A stretch of 64,000 nucleotides of DNA, taken from positions 1-64,000 of the forward strand of contig JANSXH010000002.1 of assembly GCA_024743055.1 (NCBI GenBank), written 5' to 3'. Made by a program: the position numbers and the translations under genes. Source of the DNA: Pseudomonadota bacterium. Lineage in GTDB: Bacteria; Pseudomonadota; Alphaproteobacteria; Sneathiellales; Sneathiellaceae. A model generated the notes under the pieces. That model had not been told where the DNA came from, searched no databases, and worked only from the letters and a program-made list of their open reading frames with translations. This document shows positions 41,261-50,149 of the stretch, piece after piece. How positions within the stretch are numbered: position 1 is the first letter of the stretch; each line of letters starts with the position of its first letter.

Positions 41261-41758
41261 GTGCCCAACCTATTGAGCTATAAATACTTATTCATAATTC
41301 TTACGGCACTTTTTCTATTCAGTGCTCTCAGTGTTAGCCTTGCCTACAGCCCTTGGTCTAAGACCGACCCTGCCCTCAATATGGTTCATATTTTCGAGGG
41401 TGAAATTAATAAACGCGGCAAGCCTGTGGGCTTTCACAAAAAGCTAAATCAAACTGGAGCCTATAGCTCGCGTATAAAAAAGATGCTGTCAAAGCCCAAT
41501 AAGGCGGGTGTCTATACGGCTATCGTCGAGATTTACGATCGCAGGCAGAATAAGTGGAAAGACAAATTTTCCAGTATGTTCCCCGATCGGCTTACAAAAC
41601 AACAGGTTGTTCAAGCCATCTTGCGGGCGATCTCTCAAAATAGACTCGGAACAGGAGCAAAATGGCGGGGTCCGTCCGGCTACGGCTTTATGATTGAAGG
41701 CTATCGTCTCTATGATGGTCGGGTAAACACCGCCTACCCTCTCTATACTGCGGATTGA
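41261..41758 (+). CDS. Secreted EndoU-type nuclease
   Basis: A 165-residue protein from a GTG start, with an N-terminal signal peptide (ILTALFLFSALSVSLA, likely cleaved near residue 28). The rest fits the bacterial EndoU nuclease domain: HIFEGEINKRGKPVGFHKK places His43 and His59 sixteen residues apart, as in XendoU (His162/His178); KDKFSSMFPDRLT with Lys100/Lys102 follows, and YRLYDGRVNTAYPLY holds Thr157 and Tyr159. EndoU enzymes cleave RNA at uridines and are common toxin domains in CDI and polymorphic systems. No long delivery protein precedes it. It is inside the flagellar unit, just after fliP, followed by a possible immunity gene. Confidence 0.82.
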   Translation: MPNLLSYKYLFIILTALFLFSALSVSLAYSPWSKTDPALNMVHIFEGEINKRGKPVGFHKKLNQTGAYSSRIKKMLSKPNKAGVYTAIVEIYDRRQNKWKDKFSSMFPDRLTKQQVVQAILRAISQNRLGTGAKWRGPSGYGFMIEGYRLYDGRVNTAYPLYTAD

Positions 41759-41769
41759 GAGTCTTCCGA

Positions 41770-42084
41770 ATGGTAATATTGAGCCTGAAAAAAGATCTGG
41801 AAACCAATCTACTAAGCGCTGAAATAACGCCTGAAAACAGACTATTGAGCGATTTTCTTGAAACAGAGATTCAACAGGATAGAGCTTACATTGACTATCT
41901 GCTGAACCAAGCAACAATGCTAGAAAATCTTCCCTTTGAGATTAATGGGAATGCCTATGGTCTTATCCTGACAAATGTAGATTACAAGATAACCGCTCTT
42001 TACAGTGACGAGATGACATCAGGTCCCTTGCCGGACTTATTGGATATCCTGCGGCAATGGCGTGAATTCCTCCAGCCAGAATAG
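41770..42084 (+). CDS. Probable immunity protein for the EndoU nuclease
   Basis: An acidic, soluble 104-residue protein from ATG 41770 (a TTG at 41755 overlaps the EndoU stop as TTGA). LLSDFLETEIQQDRAYIDYL and YGLILTNVDYKITALYSDEM with LLDILRQWREFLQPE are visible. No family recognised. The role is inferred from position directly behind, and possibly coupled to, an EndoU toxin gene, and from its small acidic make-up, which suits an inhibitor of a basic nuclease. Confidence 0.5.
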   Translation: MVILSLKKDLETNLLSAEITPENRLLSDFLETEIQQDRAYIDYLLNQATMLENLPFEINGNAYGLILTNVDYKITALYSDEMTSGPLPDLLDILRQWREFLQPE

Positions 42085-42188
42085 TCTTTTTGTTAACTTT
42101 TTGTTCATAAATTTCCGTCAAAACCATTATATTAGTAAATATTTATATACATAAATTTTATCTAAAATTATTCGGGTTGGAAATAGCC

Positions 42189-42581
42189 ATGAACACGATA
42201 CAAGGATCGGCCCTCGCCGGTCTCGCCGCAGCCACTAAGAGATTAGAAATCTCGGCTCAGAATGTTGTGAACCAGGGAACGGTTGGAACGCCGGGTGCAG
42301 AAGGCGCTGGCGCGGCCTACGAGGCTGTGCAGGCGATCCAAACCAGCGGTCCCGATGGCGCACCACGTGTGTCGGTGCAGGAACGCAATCCGTCTACCGT
42401 TCAGGCCTATTCCCCGAATAATCCTCTGGCCAACGAAGAAGGGCTGGTTGAGATTCCAAATGTCGACCTTGCTACCGAATTGGTGTCCCAGCAGCTTGCC
42501 TCTCATAGCTATAAGGCAAATCTCAAGATGTTCGAAATCTGGGACGACATGCAACAAGCTGTCTTGGATATTAAAACCTGA
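42189..42581 (+). CDS. Flagellar basal-body rod-like protein (FlgC-like, divergent)
   Basis: A 130-residue protein related to the C-terminal flagellar rod domain: LEISAQNVVNQGTVGTPG replaces the usual S-x-N-x-A-N rod motif, and VDLATELVSQQLASHSYKAN, then LKMFEIWDDMQQAVLDIKT gives the C-terminal helix. ATG 42189 is used; a TTG 12 nt upstream is possible. A true FlgC is encoded at 37632, so this is an additional, orphan copy. Its upstream DNA is very AT-rich. It converges with the PPTase gene across a short palindrome. Confidence 0.75.
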   Translation: MNTIQGSALAGLAAATKRLEISAQNVVNQGTVGTPGAEGAGAAYEAVQAIQTSGPDGAPRVSVQERNPSTVQAYSPNNPLANEEGLVEIPNVDLATELVSQQLASHSYKANLKMFEIWDDMQQAVLDIKT

Positions 42582-42591
42582 GGCTAGCCTC
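42580..42591. repeat. Palindrome covering the stops of two convergent genes
   Basis: GAGGCTAGCCTC is a perfect 12-nt palindrome. It contains the final bases of the rod-like gene stop on the plus strand and the stop of the PPTase gene on the minus strand. It could act in both directions as a weak hairpin, but no T-tract follows on either side. Confidence 0.35.
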
Positions 42592-43282
42592 GAATATCAC
42601 TCAACTCTCTGACTTCAACTGACATCACTGAATGTCCGGCAACGCTGCAGGCACCTTTAAGGCCTGGCACATCCACAATCGCCAAGGTCGCGGGTGGTTT
42701 GATCGGCGCCTTATAACCACTGGGAACCCCTCTCTCTATGGCCACATCAATATTCCGTGGATCAAGCGCCAACCCCTCACCTGTCAGCTTCATACGAGCT
42801 TCCTTTGCCGTCCATAGCCAAAAGAACATCTCCCGCCTGGCCGCGGGATCCAGACCCGCCAACGCTGCCTGTTCAGAAGGCGTGTAATAATGACTGCTCA
42901 AATCATCGATCTCAACGCGCCGGTCAAACAACTCAACATCAATACCAATATGTCCCGTAGCAGTGATCGCATAAACCGCACTGTCCTTTGAATGGGACAT
43001 ATTGAATTGCAGATTGGACTCCGGGATAAAGGGCTTGCCACCTTTTTGCAGCTCGATCCGCACCTGATCATGGGGTAACTCAAGATAACCGGTTAATATC
43101 TGACGCAGGCGCCCATGGGCCTTAACATACCGTTCTCGATGCAGATCATAGCGAAACCGTTCTGCACGGGTTCGTTCCGCATCGCCAATAATCTGCCAGC
43201 AGAGATCAAAGTCGACAGGACCATTTTCTCCGATATCTGCATGGAACACATGGACCGCGTTGTCTGGTAATTTGCTTTTCAT
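42584..43282 (-). CDS. 4'-phosphopantetheinyl transferase (Sfp type)
   Basis: A 232-residue enzyme that moves the phosphopantetheine arm of CoA onto carrier proteins. Family motifs are GKPFIPESNLQFNMSHSKD (about 82-100), GHIGIDVELFD (metal Asp and Glu) and FFWLWTAKEARMKLTGEGL (about 150-170, the W-x-x-K-E-A-x-x-K block). The length suits Sfp rather than the small AcpS. No non-ribosomal or polyketide synthase is seen in the window, so the carrier-protein target is unknown. Confidence 0.9.
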   Translation of the reverse strand: MKSKLPDNAVHVFHADIGENGPVDFDLCWQIIGDAERTRAERFRYDLHRERYVKAHGRLRQILTGYLELPHDQVRIELQKGGKPFIPESNLQFNMSHSKDSAVYAITATGHIGIDVELFDRRVEIDDLSSHYYTPSEQAALAGLDPAARREMFFWLWTAKEARMKLTGEGLALDPRNIDVAIERGVPSGYKAPIKPPATLAIVDVPGLKGACSVAGHSVMSVEVRELSDIRG

Positions 43283-43338
43283 TCTGGGAGCCTAGAACAA
43301 GTCCTTGCGATCCGCAAAACTAATCCGAAATCGAAGTC

Positions 43339-45354
43339 TCACCGGGCACGCCAGGCTTGAGTTCGCCGCAAGATGCCTTTTGACGCAATCAAATGCAGAA
43401 TACGGGCTGCAGCGTTGGTATAGAAGATCATCATGCCCATGGCTGCTGCTGGCGCTATATCCCCGGCGTCATCCATATTCAGCACCGCAATTGAGGCGAG
43501 CGCCGTATCTGTCGAATACAGAAAGACCACCGCCGAGACCGTCGTCATGGCATTGACAAACAAGTAAATGGCAATATCCAGGATCGAGGGTAGACAGACC
43601 GGTACCGTTACTCTTGCAAACAGTTTGTAGAAAGGCTGCTTGAGGGAGGCGGCAACGGATTCAAATTCTCCGTCCATCTGCTTGAGCGCAGTTACGGCTG
43701 TTAGATGTGAGACGGTGTAGAAATGGGTGACTGTCACGATCACCAGTATAGCCATCGTCCCGTAAATCCCATTTAGTGGATTTTCCGGATCGTTGAAGAA
43801 GAAGATATAGGCCAGACCCAACACCATTCCCGGGATAGCCATGGGCAGCATGGCCAGAAACTGGAACAACCCTCTGCCGAACTGGAACCCTCGGGTCTTG
43901 TCCACCATATAGGCCCCTGTGAATACGACGATCGTGCCAAAAAAGGCAGTATAAAGACCTAGCTGAATGGAATTTCCGTAAGCCGCCCATCCCCCACCGT
44001 CGGTTAGGTCGAAGTTATAATTGTTCAGGCTGAAACTGAGATCATAAGGCCAGAATTTTATCAGAGCCGCGAACTGGCAAACGCCTAGAATTCCAAGGAT
44101 AAAAACGGCGACAAGAGAGCAATAGAGGAAACAGAGCCGATCGAATTTCCTATCTGGTTTCGGCTCATAGACGACAGAGCGAGCGGACAGCAGAGCCACC
44201 TGTTTCTTTTGGACAAGGCGGTCCACGAAAAAGGCTAAAAACGCCGGCATCAGCAGAACGACGGAGACTACAGCACCCATCTCAAAATTCTGCTGGCCAA
44301 TCACCTGTTTATAGATATCAACCGCCAGCATATTATATTGACCGCCAATCACTTTCGGCAGGCCGAAATCAGTAATCACCAGATTAAAGACAACAAAAGC
44401 GGCAGAGATCAGGCCGTATCTGGCCCCAGGAATGGTGACTGTCCAAAAAGTTTTCCAGGCACTCGCCCGAAGGGAGACCGCCGCCTCATAAAGGCGGGCA
44501 TCTGATATGGCGAGAGCTGTCGTGATGATAATCATGGCATGGGGAAAAGTAAAAAACACCGATCCCATAACAATTCCATAGGGGCCATAGATGGATTCCC
44601 CCATCATCACCGATTTCAGCATCCCCTGATTGCCGAATAGATAGACAAGCGCAATTCCGGGCAGCAAGGATGGCACCAGAATGGGCGCCATGGCTATCAG
44701 CCGAAAAACGCCTTTAAAACGCATACAACTGCGATTTAGAGAATAGGAGAAGGCGAAGGCCAGGGTCACCGTGATGATGGTGCTGATGATAGAAATAATC
44801 AGCGAATTCTGAATTGACTGGAATAACGACGGTGTCGAGAAATAGGTGACGAAGTTAGATAGCCCCGTGGATTGAACGGGTCGCAGAACGACTTTACGAA
44901 AAGTATTTGAATCAACCTCATACCAATCCGGCCCTGTCTTTCGTTCTGATCCAATCAGAAACACAGAATTGGAGTCGATCCCCCTGACCTTGTACATGAC
45001 CGGACTTCTGAAACTGAAGTCAGGAAATAGAGGTACCAAAGACAGTCGCCCATCTGAGCTAGTGGCCAATTCTTCTTGTGGTATAGCTTTGAGTTTTTGG
45101 TTCAAGGCCTCAGCTGACAGAATTTCTCCGCTGAAATTTCCACTTTCATCACTCACCTGTAGCTCAATCTGCGAGAGATTGAAGCTGAAGGTGGAAAAGG
45201 CTTTCGACAGCATGGCATAGAGAGGAAATGCCAAAGTGATGATCAAATAGAGAGCGATCACCAAGATAAAAGCCCGCATCAGCAGATCATCCCGACCGAG
45301 CTTCGCGGAAAGAGGGCGACCCGCTGGAAGGCGATCTGGTGTCGCGACAGTCAT
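43339..45354 (-). CDS. ABC transporter permease for 2-aminoethylphosphonate (fused double permease)
   Basis: A 671-residue permease made of two complete ABC-permease halves (each about six helices), as in PhnU2-type aminoethylphosphonate transporters. Permease-loop EAA-like motifs occur in both halves: YEAAVSLRASAWKTFWTVTI (first) and FESVAASLKQPFYKLFARVT (second). A large periplasmic insertion follows the first helix. It overlaps the ATPase stop by 4 nt (TGA/ATG reading ATGA), so it is in one operon with the ATPase and binding protein. The substrate is inferred from the neighbouring phn genes. Confidence 0.85.
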   Translation of the reverse strand: MTVATPDRLPAGRPLSAKLGRDDLLMRAFILVIALYLIITLAFPLYAMLSKAFSTFSFNLSQIELQVSDESGNFSGEILSAEALNQKLKAIPQEELATSSDGRLSLVPLFPDFSFRSPVMYKVRGIDSNSVFLIGSERKTGPDWYEVDSNTFRKVVLRPVQSTGLSNFVTYFSTPSLFQSIQNSLIISIISTIITVTLAFAFSYSLNRSCMRFKGVFRLIAMAPILVPSLLPGIALVYLFGNQGMLKSVMMGESIYGPYGIVMGSVFFTFPHAMIIITTALAISDARLYEAAVSLRASAWKTFWTVTIPGARYGLISAAFVVFNLVITDFGLPKVIGGQYNMLAVDIYKQVIGQQNFEMGAVVSVVLLMPAFLAFFVDRLVQKKQVALLSARSVVYEPKPDRKFDRLCFLYCSLVAVFILGILGVCQFAALIKFWPYDLSFSLNNYNFDLTDGGGWAAYGNSIQLGLYTAFFGTIVVFTGAYMVDKTRGFQFGRGLFQFLAMLPMAIPGMVLGLAYIFFFNDPENPLNGIYGTMAILVIVTVTHFYTVSHLTAVTALKQMDGEFESVAASLKQPFYKLFARVTVPVCLPSILDIAIYLFVNAMTTVSAVVFLYSTDTALASIAVLNMDDAGDIAPAAAMGMMIFYTNAAARILHLIASKGILRRTQAWRAR

Positions 45355-46493
45355 GCCGCGTCATCCTGTTGAAAAGCAAATATTTTCAATCGGTTACTCG
45401 GCATTTCTATCGTCATTTCCTTGCCATCAGATATGTCCATTCGGCGCACGGCGTTTATGGAGAAATCGGCAATAAGCTCAATGTCCCCGAGTTCCGCGTT
45501 CGTCAACCGGGCCCTCCAAAAGGAACCGAGAAACTCCATTTCACCCACAGTCACTTGTATGGCGTTATCTGATTCCGCGATGATATCCGGCGCGCCTTCT
45601 GATCGCGCTCCTGGACCATGTGGAATGATGTCTTCCGGGCGGATGGCGGCGATCACCTTCTCTCCGCTCGAAAAGGCATGTTGAGAGCACGCGAATTCCC
45701 TTGATCCGATGCGCACTGTCTTCCCATCCTCGGTAACGGTGGCGGAAATCTGGTTCATTTCACCAATGAAGTCAGCCACAAACAGGGTTTCAGGCTCACG
45801 GTAAATCTCCGTTGGTGTGCCGACCTGCTCGATAATCCCGTGATTCATTACGACGATCCGGTCTGCCATGGAGAGGGCTTCTTCCTGGTCGTGAGTGACC
45901 ATAACCGTTGTAACCCCAAGTTTACGCTGCAGCTCCTTAACTTCATGCCGCAAATGTACCCGCACCTTGGCGTCCAATGCAGACAACGGCTCATCCAATA
46001 GCAGCAGGCCTGGCGACATAGCGATAGCCCGGGCAAGTGCAATACGCTGTTGCTGACCACCAGAAAGCTGCGCAGGGTATTTTGGGCCCTGATCTGGCAG
46101 CCCGACTAGTTCCAGTAACTCTGTTACTCGTGCCGTAATGTCATTTTTTGCAAGACCGGAATTCTCCAATCCAAACGCGATATTCTTTTCTATCGTTAGG
46201 TTAGGAAACAAGGCGTAGGACTGGAAAACAATACCAAAATCCCGTTCCGCAGGCGGTAGGTTCGAGATATCTTTCCCGCCCTGTTCAACTGTTCCTGAGG
46301 TTTGCAGATCAAGACCTGCAATAGCCCGAAGGAGAGTTGTTTTTCCGCATCCAGACGGACCGAGGAAGCAGACAAATTCACCCTCATGAATATCCAGGGA
46401 GATATCTTTCAGTGCAATAAATTCCCCAAAGGCTTTCCACAGTCCGGCTATCTGAAGGTAGCTGTGATGTGACTGATCACTTGCGCGTTGCAT
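45351..46493 (-). CDS. phnT: ABC transporter ATP-binding protein (2-aminoethylphosphonate)
   Basis: A 380-residue ATPase: Walker A GPSGCGKTT, Q-loop FQSYALFPN, signature LSGGQQQRIALARA, Walker B LLLLDEPLSALD and a C-terminal TOBE-type domain (IRPEDIIPHG). The ATG at 46493, preceded by GGGGGA, is chosen; the longer open frame upstream lacks conservation. It is placed between the binding protein and the fused permease and matches PhnT-type ATPases of phosphonate importers. Confidence 0.88.
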   Translation of the reverse strand: MQRASDQSHHSYLQIAGLWKAFGEFIALKDISLDIHEGEFVCFLGPSGCGKTTLLRAIAGLDLQTSGTVEQGGKDISNLPPAERDFGIVFQSYALFPNLTIEKNIAFGLENSGLAKNDITARVTELLELVGLPDQGPKYPAQLSGGQQQRIALARAIAMSPGLLLLDEPLSALDAKVRVHLRHEVKELQRKLGVTTVMVTHDQEEALSMADRIVVMNHGIIEQVGTPTEIYREPETLFVADFIGEMNQISATVTEDGKTVRIGSREFACSQHAFSSGEKVIAAIRPEDIIPHGPGARSEGAPDIIAESDNAIQVTVGEMEFLGSFWRARLTNAELGDIELIADFSINAVRRMDISDGKEMTIEMPSNRLKIFAFQQDDAA

Positions 46494-46590
46494 CAGCGGT
46501 CCCCCGAACGCAATTGTTCCGACTATCTTATTGAGTTTTGTCCCAAAATAAAAGGCATCGCCGAAGCGATGCCTTTCATGGATCAGGAAA

Positions 46591-47610
46591 TTATGATTTT
46601 GGCTCTGACTTGGAGTCGTAGCGCTTCTGCCACTCAGCAAGGATGGCCTTGCGGTTGTTTGCGGCAAATTCAAAATCATTGTTGATCATTTTTTCAGTCA
46701 GATTCGTTGGGAAGAATTTGACGGGTTTGGCGACACCAGGATAGGCAACAACGGCATAGCCTGTGTTGTACATTTCATTGGCTTCTTTCGTAACGCTCCA
46801 GTCAACCAAGGTTTTGGCAGCATCCAGATTGCCTGTTCCGGCGACGATAGCCGTTGCTTCCATGTCCCATCCGACACCTTCTTCAGGCACGATGATATCA
46901 ATTGGAGCACCTGCGGCCTTGGACTTGGCACCACGGAAAGCGAAGGAAATACCGATGGGGATTTCACCGGCTGCTGCCAGTTTACAAGGCTTGGAACCTG
47001 AATGAGTGTAACGGGCAATGTTTTCATGCAAGCCATCCATATACGCCCAGCCGCCCTCTTCTCCAAACATCTGCAACCAGCTGGATACGTCCAGGAAGCC
47101 GGTACCTGAGGAGTTCGGGTTTGGCATAATCACATGGCCTTTATATTCAGGCTTCGTCAGATCTTTCCAGGACTTGGGCGCCGTTAGGCCCAGCTTTTCA
47201 CCTTCGACCGTATTAAAGCATACGGATGCAACCCAAGCATCCATTCCGGTCCAGGTTGGTGGAGTGCTTTTATCAACAAACTTCGGATCCAGCTTGTCCA
47301 CACCTTTTGGCGCGTATGGCTCCAGCATTCCTTCGGATTTCATCAACAGAAGGGAAGTTGCGGCCAATCCCCAGATCACATCTGCCTGAGGATTGTTCTT
47401 TTCTGCCAACAATTTGGCAGTGATAATACCTGTGGAATCACGGACCCAGTTGATTTTGATATCCGGATGAGCCTTATTGAATTCCTCTGCGTAGCGCTTC
47501 AGATCTTCCGCTTCCACGGCTGTATATACGGTCAGCTCAGCGGCCATGGCGGTTGTTGTCATCAACAATCCGGCTGTGGCAGCGACGACCATTTTTTTCA
47601 AACTAAACAT
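46591..47610 (-). CDS. phnS: 2-aminoethylphosphonate ABC transporter substrate-binding protein
   Basis: A 339-residue periplasmic protein: signal peptide KKMVVAATAGLLMTTTAMA (cleavage before AELTVYTAVE), then ADVIWGLAATSLLLMKSEGM and SGTGFLDVSSWLQMFGEEG, in the style of iron/AEP class binding proteins used by PhnSTUV-type importers. ATG 47610 with GGGAGAA 7 nt upstream is preferred to a longer frame. First transporter gene of the operon, behind the DMT gene by 156 nt. Confidence 0.85.
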   Translation of the reverse strand: MFSLKKMVVAATAGLLMTTTAMAAELTVYTAVEAEDLKRYAEEFNKAHPDIKINWVRDSTGIITAKLLAEKNNPQADVIWGLAATSLLLMKSEGMLEPYAPKGVDKLDPKFVDKSTPPTWTGMDAWVASVCFNTVEGEKLGLTAPKSWKDLTKPEYKGHVIMPNPNSSGTGFLDVSSWLQMFGEEGGWAYMDGLHENIARYTHSGSKPCKLAAAGEIPIGISFAFRGAKSKAAGAPIDIIVPEEGVGWDMEATAIVAGTGNLDAAKTLVDWSVTKEANEMYNTGYAVVAYPGVAKPVKFFPTNLTEKMINNDFEFAANNRKAILAEWQKRYDSKSEPKS

Positions 47611-47765
47611 TTGGTGCTTCTCCCTGTTTTGAGTTCCTGTCTTCCGGCTGGCCATTTGCGGCCTCGACCGTTCCTTAATCCTTACGAATCATTACCCGAA
47701 ATTTATAGTGCCGCAATATGACAAATAGACGAAATCTATTATATTTATAAATATATCAGTTAAAT

Positions 47766-48614
47766 CTATGACACAATAGCCAGAAGGATGACGCCCGCCG
47801 CAACAACAATGGCCGAGATCAAACGGATCTCCCATGGCCGCTCATGGAACCAGATCACTCCGATAAGAGCGGCTATGACAACACTTGATTCCCTGACGGC
47901 CGAGACCGTACCGAGCGGTGCCAGGGTTTTAGCGTAAATGGCCAATCCATAAGCAGCAGCCGACGCAGCTCCTCCCAGCAAGCCAATTATCCAGACTCTT
48001 GAAGGAGTTTCCCGAAGACGACTACGGCGTCTGTGAAAGATAAACAGAATGACGAATATCTCACACAGGAATAACCAGCCGATATAGCCGAGCGGACTTC
48101 CTGAGACGCGAACGCCTATGCCATCAACCACGGAATAGCTGGCTATAAAAACCCCTGTCATCAAGGCGGCCAGAACGGCCTTCCTATTCCCAAATCCCGT
48201 ACGGGAGAAAAACGCCGGTAATGAGACCCCGATGGAAACCAGGAGAACACCGGCCCAGCCCAGCAAAGGCAAGGTTTCGCCGGTAAAAATCTGCGCCCCC
48301 AGAGTGACAAGCACGGGCGCAATGCCCCTGGAAATCGGATAAACCTGAGATAAATCTCCGATCCGGTAGGAGCGTAAGAGAAAGGCATAGTAAAAGAAAT
48401 GAATGCCCGTCGAGGCGGCAATAAAGGGCCAGCTTTCCTCCAGTGGTGGCAGAAAAATTATCGCCAGCGCCCCACCGATTACCACATGTGGCAGCGAAAC
48501 CAGACCAAGAGATAAAGTCTGGTCCCCAGAGCCCTTGATGATGGCGTTCCAAATTGCGTGCAGAAACGCCGCACACAAAACCAGCAGCACGGCCAGGTCC
48601 GTGGTGTCACCCAT
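47766..48614 (-). CDS. Phosphonate-utilisation-associated EamA-type membrane protein
   Basis: A 282-residue DMT/EamA protein with about ten helices; examples are LAVLLVLCAAFLHAIWNAII, RSYRIGDLSQVYPISRGIAP and AVRESSVVIAALIGVIWFHE. It belongs to a set of EamA proteins that repeatedly occur in aminoethylphosphonate operons. It lies between phnY (48-nt gap) and the binding protein. It may export an intermediate or by-product such as the amine acceptor product; the exact role is unknown. Confidence 0.8.
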   Translation of the reverse strand: MGDTTDLAVLLVLCAAFLHAIWNAIIKGSGDQTLSLGLVSLPHVVIGGALAIIFLPPLEESWPFIAASTGIHFFYYAFLLRSYRIGDLSQVYPISRGIAPVLVTLGAQIFTGETLPLLGWAGVLLVSIGVSLPAFFSRTGFGNRKAVLAALMTGVFIASYSVVDGIGVRVSGSPLGYIGWLFLCEIFVILFIFHRRRSRLRETPSRVWIIGLLGGAASAAAYGLAIYAKTLAPLGTVSAVRESSVVIAALIGVIWFHERPWEIRLISAIVVAAGVILLAIVS

Positions 48615-48662
48615 ATGATCCGCCTATAAACTCGTCAGCTGCCTGACGGAGGCTCTCTCCCC

Positions 48663-50126
48663 TTACCTGACGGGCCAGGGAAGTGAGTAGGTTTTGACGT
48701 TAGTGAAGAATTTCATGGCCTCCAGCACCCCTTCTTTGACGCCATTTCCGGAATCCTTGATGCCACCAAAAGGAGACATCTCAATGCGGTAGCCCGGCTG
48801 CTCCCAAATATTGACCGTGCCGACATCGAGCCCATCGATATATTTGGTGATACGATCAAGATTGTTGGTGCAGACACCGGCCGACAAGCCAAAGGGAGTA
48901 GAGTTGGAAATCTTCATCAGCTCAATATCATCGTTGGGCACCCGGACAATCGGAATAACCGGTCCGAAAGTCTCCTCATAGACAAGTTCACTGTCATGCG
49001 GAACATGATCGACAACGATCGGCGGGAGCAGCGCCCCCTTGCGTTCTGGATGATAAAGGATCTTCGCGCCCTGTTTTTCAGCCTCATACACCCGATTCTC
49101 AAAGGTCTCCGCCGCTTTATCATGAATAACGCATCCGAGTTGGGTGTCCGGATCCTGGGGATCTCCAAACTTTATTTTCCTGGCCCGCTCAACAATCAAT
49201 GGCACCAGCTTATCGGCAACGGATTCCTGAACCAGGATCCGTTTGATGGCCGTGCAGCGCTGACCGGAGTTACCTGTTGCACCCGCGACAGCGATATCTG
49301 CAGCTTTTTCAAGATCTGCATCAGAAAGATCATCGAGGACAATGAATGGATCATTGCCGCCAAGTTCAAGGGCCGTGCGTTTATATCCCGCCTTTTCAGC
49401 GATCATCTTGCCGACCGGGACACCGCCGGTGAAGGTGATAATATCAATATGCTCATTGACGATCATTTCCTCACCAATGTCCTGAGGCCAGCCGGTGACG
49501 ATCTGGAACATTTCCGGCGGCAAGCCTGCCTCATAGAGGATATCGGCAAGCGTAATGGCAGTCAGAGGTGTGAGTTCAGTCGGCTTGCAAACCACGCAGT
49601 TATTAGTAGCGATGGCCGGGGCGATCTTGTGAGCGACCATATTGAGAGGATGGTTGAAGGGTGTAATCGCCGAGATCACATTGACCGGCTCCCGCTTCGT
49701 ATAGATCTTGCGTTCCTTACCATGAGGCGTGAGATCGCAGGAGAAGATCTGCCCATCATCGAGAATGGCCAGCTGACCGGCCAGGGTGAACACATCATAG
49801 GACCGACCCGCTTCATAGAGCGCGTGCTGGTTACAAATGCCAAGCTCCAGGGTCAAAGTTGCAGCGATCTCTTCCCGTCGTTCCCGGATCAACTCCGCCG
49901 CGCGAAACAAAATCTGCTGGCGCTCGTACCTTGAGAGTTTCGGCTTATAGGCCGCGGCAATCTCAAACGCCCGCTTTGCATGTTCGGCGGTGCCAGCAGG
50001 GACTGTTCCAATCACCTCGTTAGTATAGGGATAGCGCACCTCCACCACGTCAGGCGTCGATACCTTCTCGCCGCCAATCCGCATGGCTTCGTGGCGTATC
50101 TCAACTCGTTCTTTCAATCCGGTCAT
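48663..50126 (-). CDS. phnY: Phosphonoacetaldehyde dehydrogenase
   Basis: A 487-residue aldehyde dehydrogenase that oxidises phosphonoacetaldehyde to phosphonoacetate with NAD+. Catalytic Cys291 is in [12 protein letters not shown]; the general-base Glu is in [13 protein letters not shown]. Cofactor-site NPP-like [20 protein letters not shown] is also seen. Cys291 matches the position given for Sinorhizobium PhnY. Between phnA (23-nt gap) and the EamA gene in one operon. Confidence 0.93.
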   Translation of the reverse strand: MTGLKERVEIRHEAMRIGGEKVSTPDVVEVRYPYTNEVIGTVPAGTAEHAKRAFEIAAAYKPKLSRYERQQILFRAAELIRERREEIAATLTLELGICNQHALYEAGRSYDVFTLAGQLAILDDGQIFSCDLTPHGKERKIYTKREPVNVISAITPFNHPLNMVAHKIAPAIATNNCVVCKPTELTPLTAITLADILYEAGLPPEMFQIVTGWPQDIGEEMIVNEHIDIITFTGGVPVGKMIAEKAGYKRTALELGGNDPFIVLDDLSDADLEKAADIAVAGATGNSGQRCTAIKRILVQESVADKLVPLIVERARKIKFGDPQDPDTQLGCVIHDKAAETFENRVYEAEKQGAKILYHPERKGALLPPIVVDHVPHDSELVYEETFGPVIPIVRVPNDDIELMKISNSTPFGLSAGVCTNNLDRITKYIDGLDVGTVNIWEQPGYRIEMSPFGGIKDSGNGVKEGVLEAMKFFTNVKTYSLPWPVR

Positions 50127-50149
50127 CTAGTTAAGTCCTGATACAGAGG

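Noticed and set aside
48996..49934. 312-codon plus-strand frame
   Set aside because: Antisense to phnY, which carries the catalytic Cys and Glu motifs.
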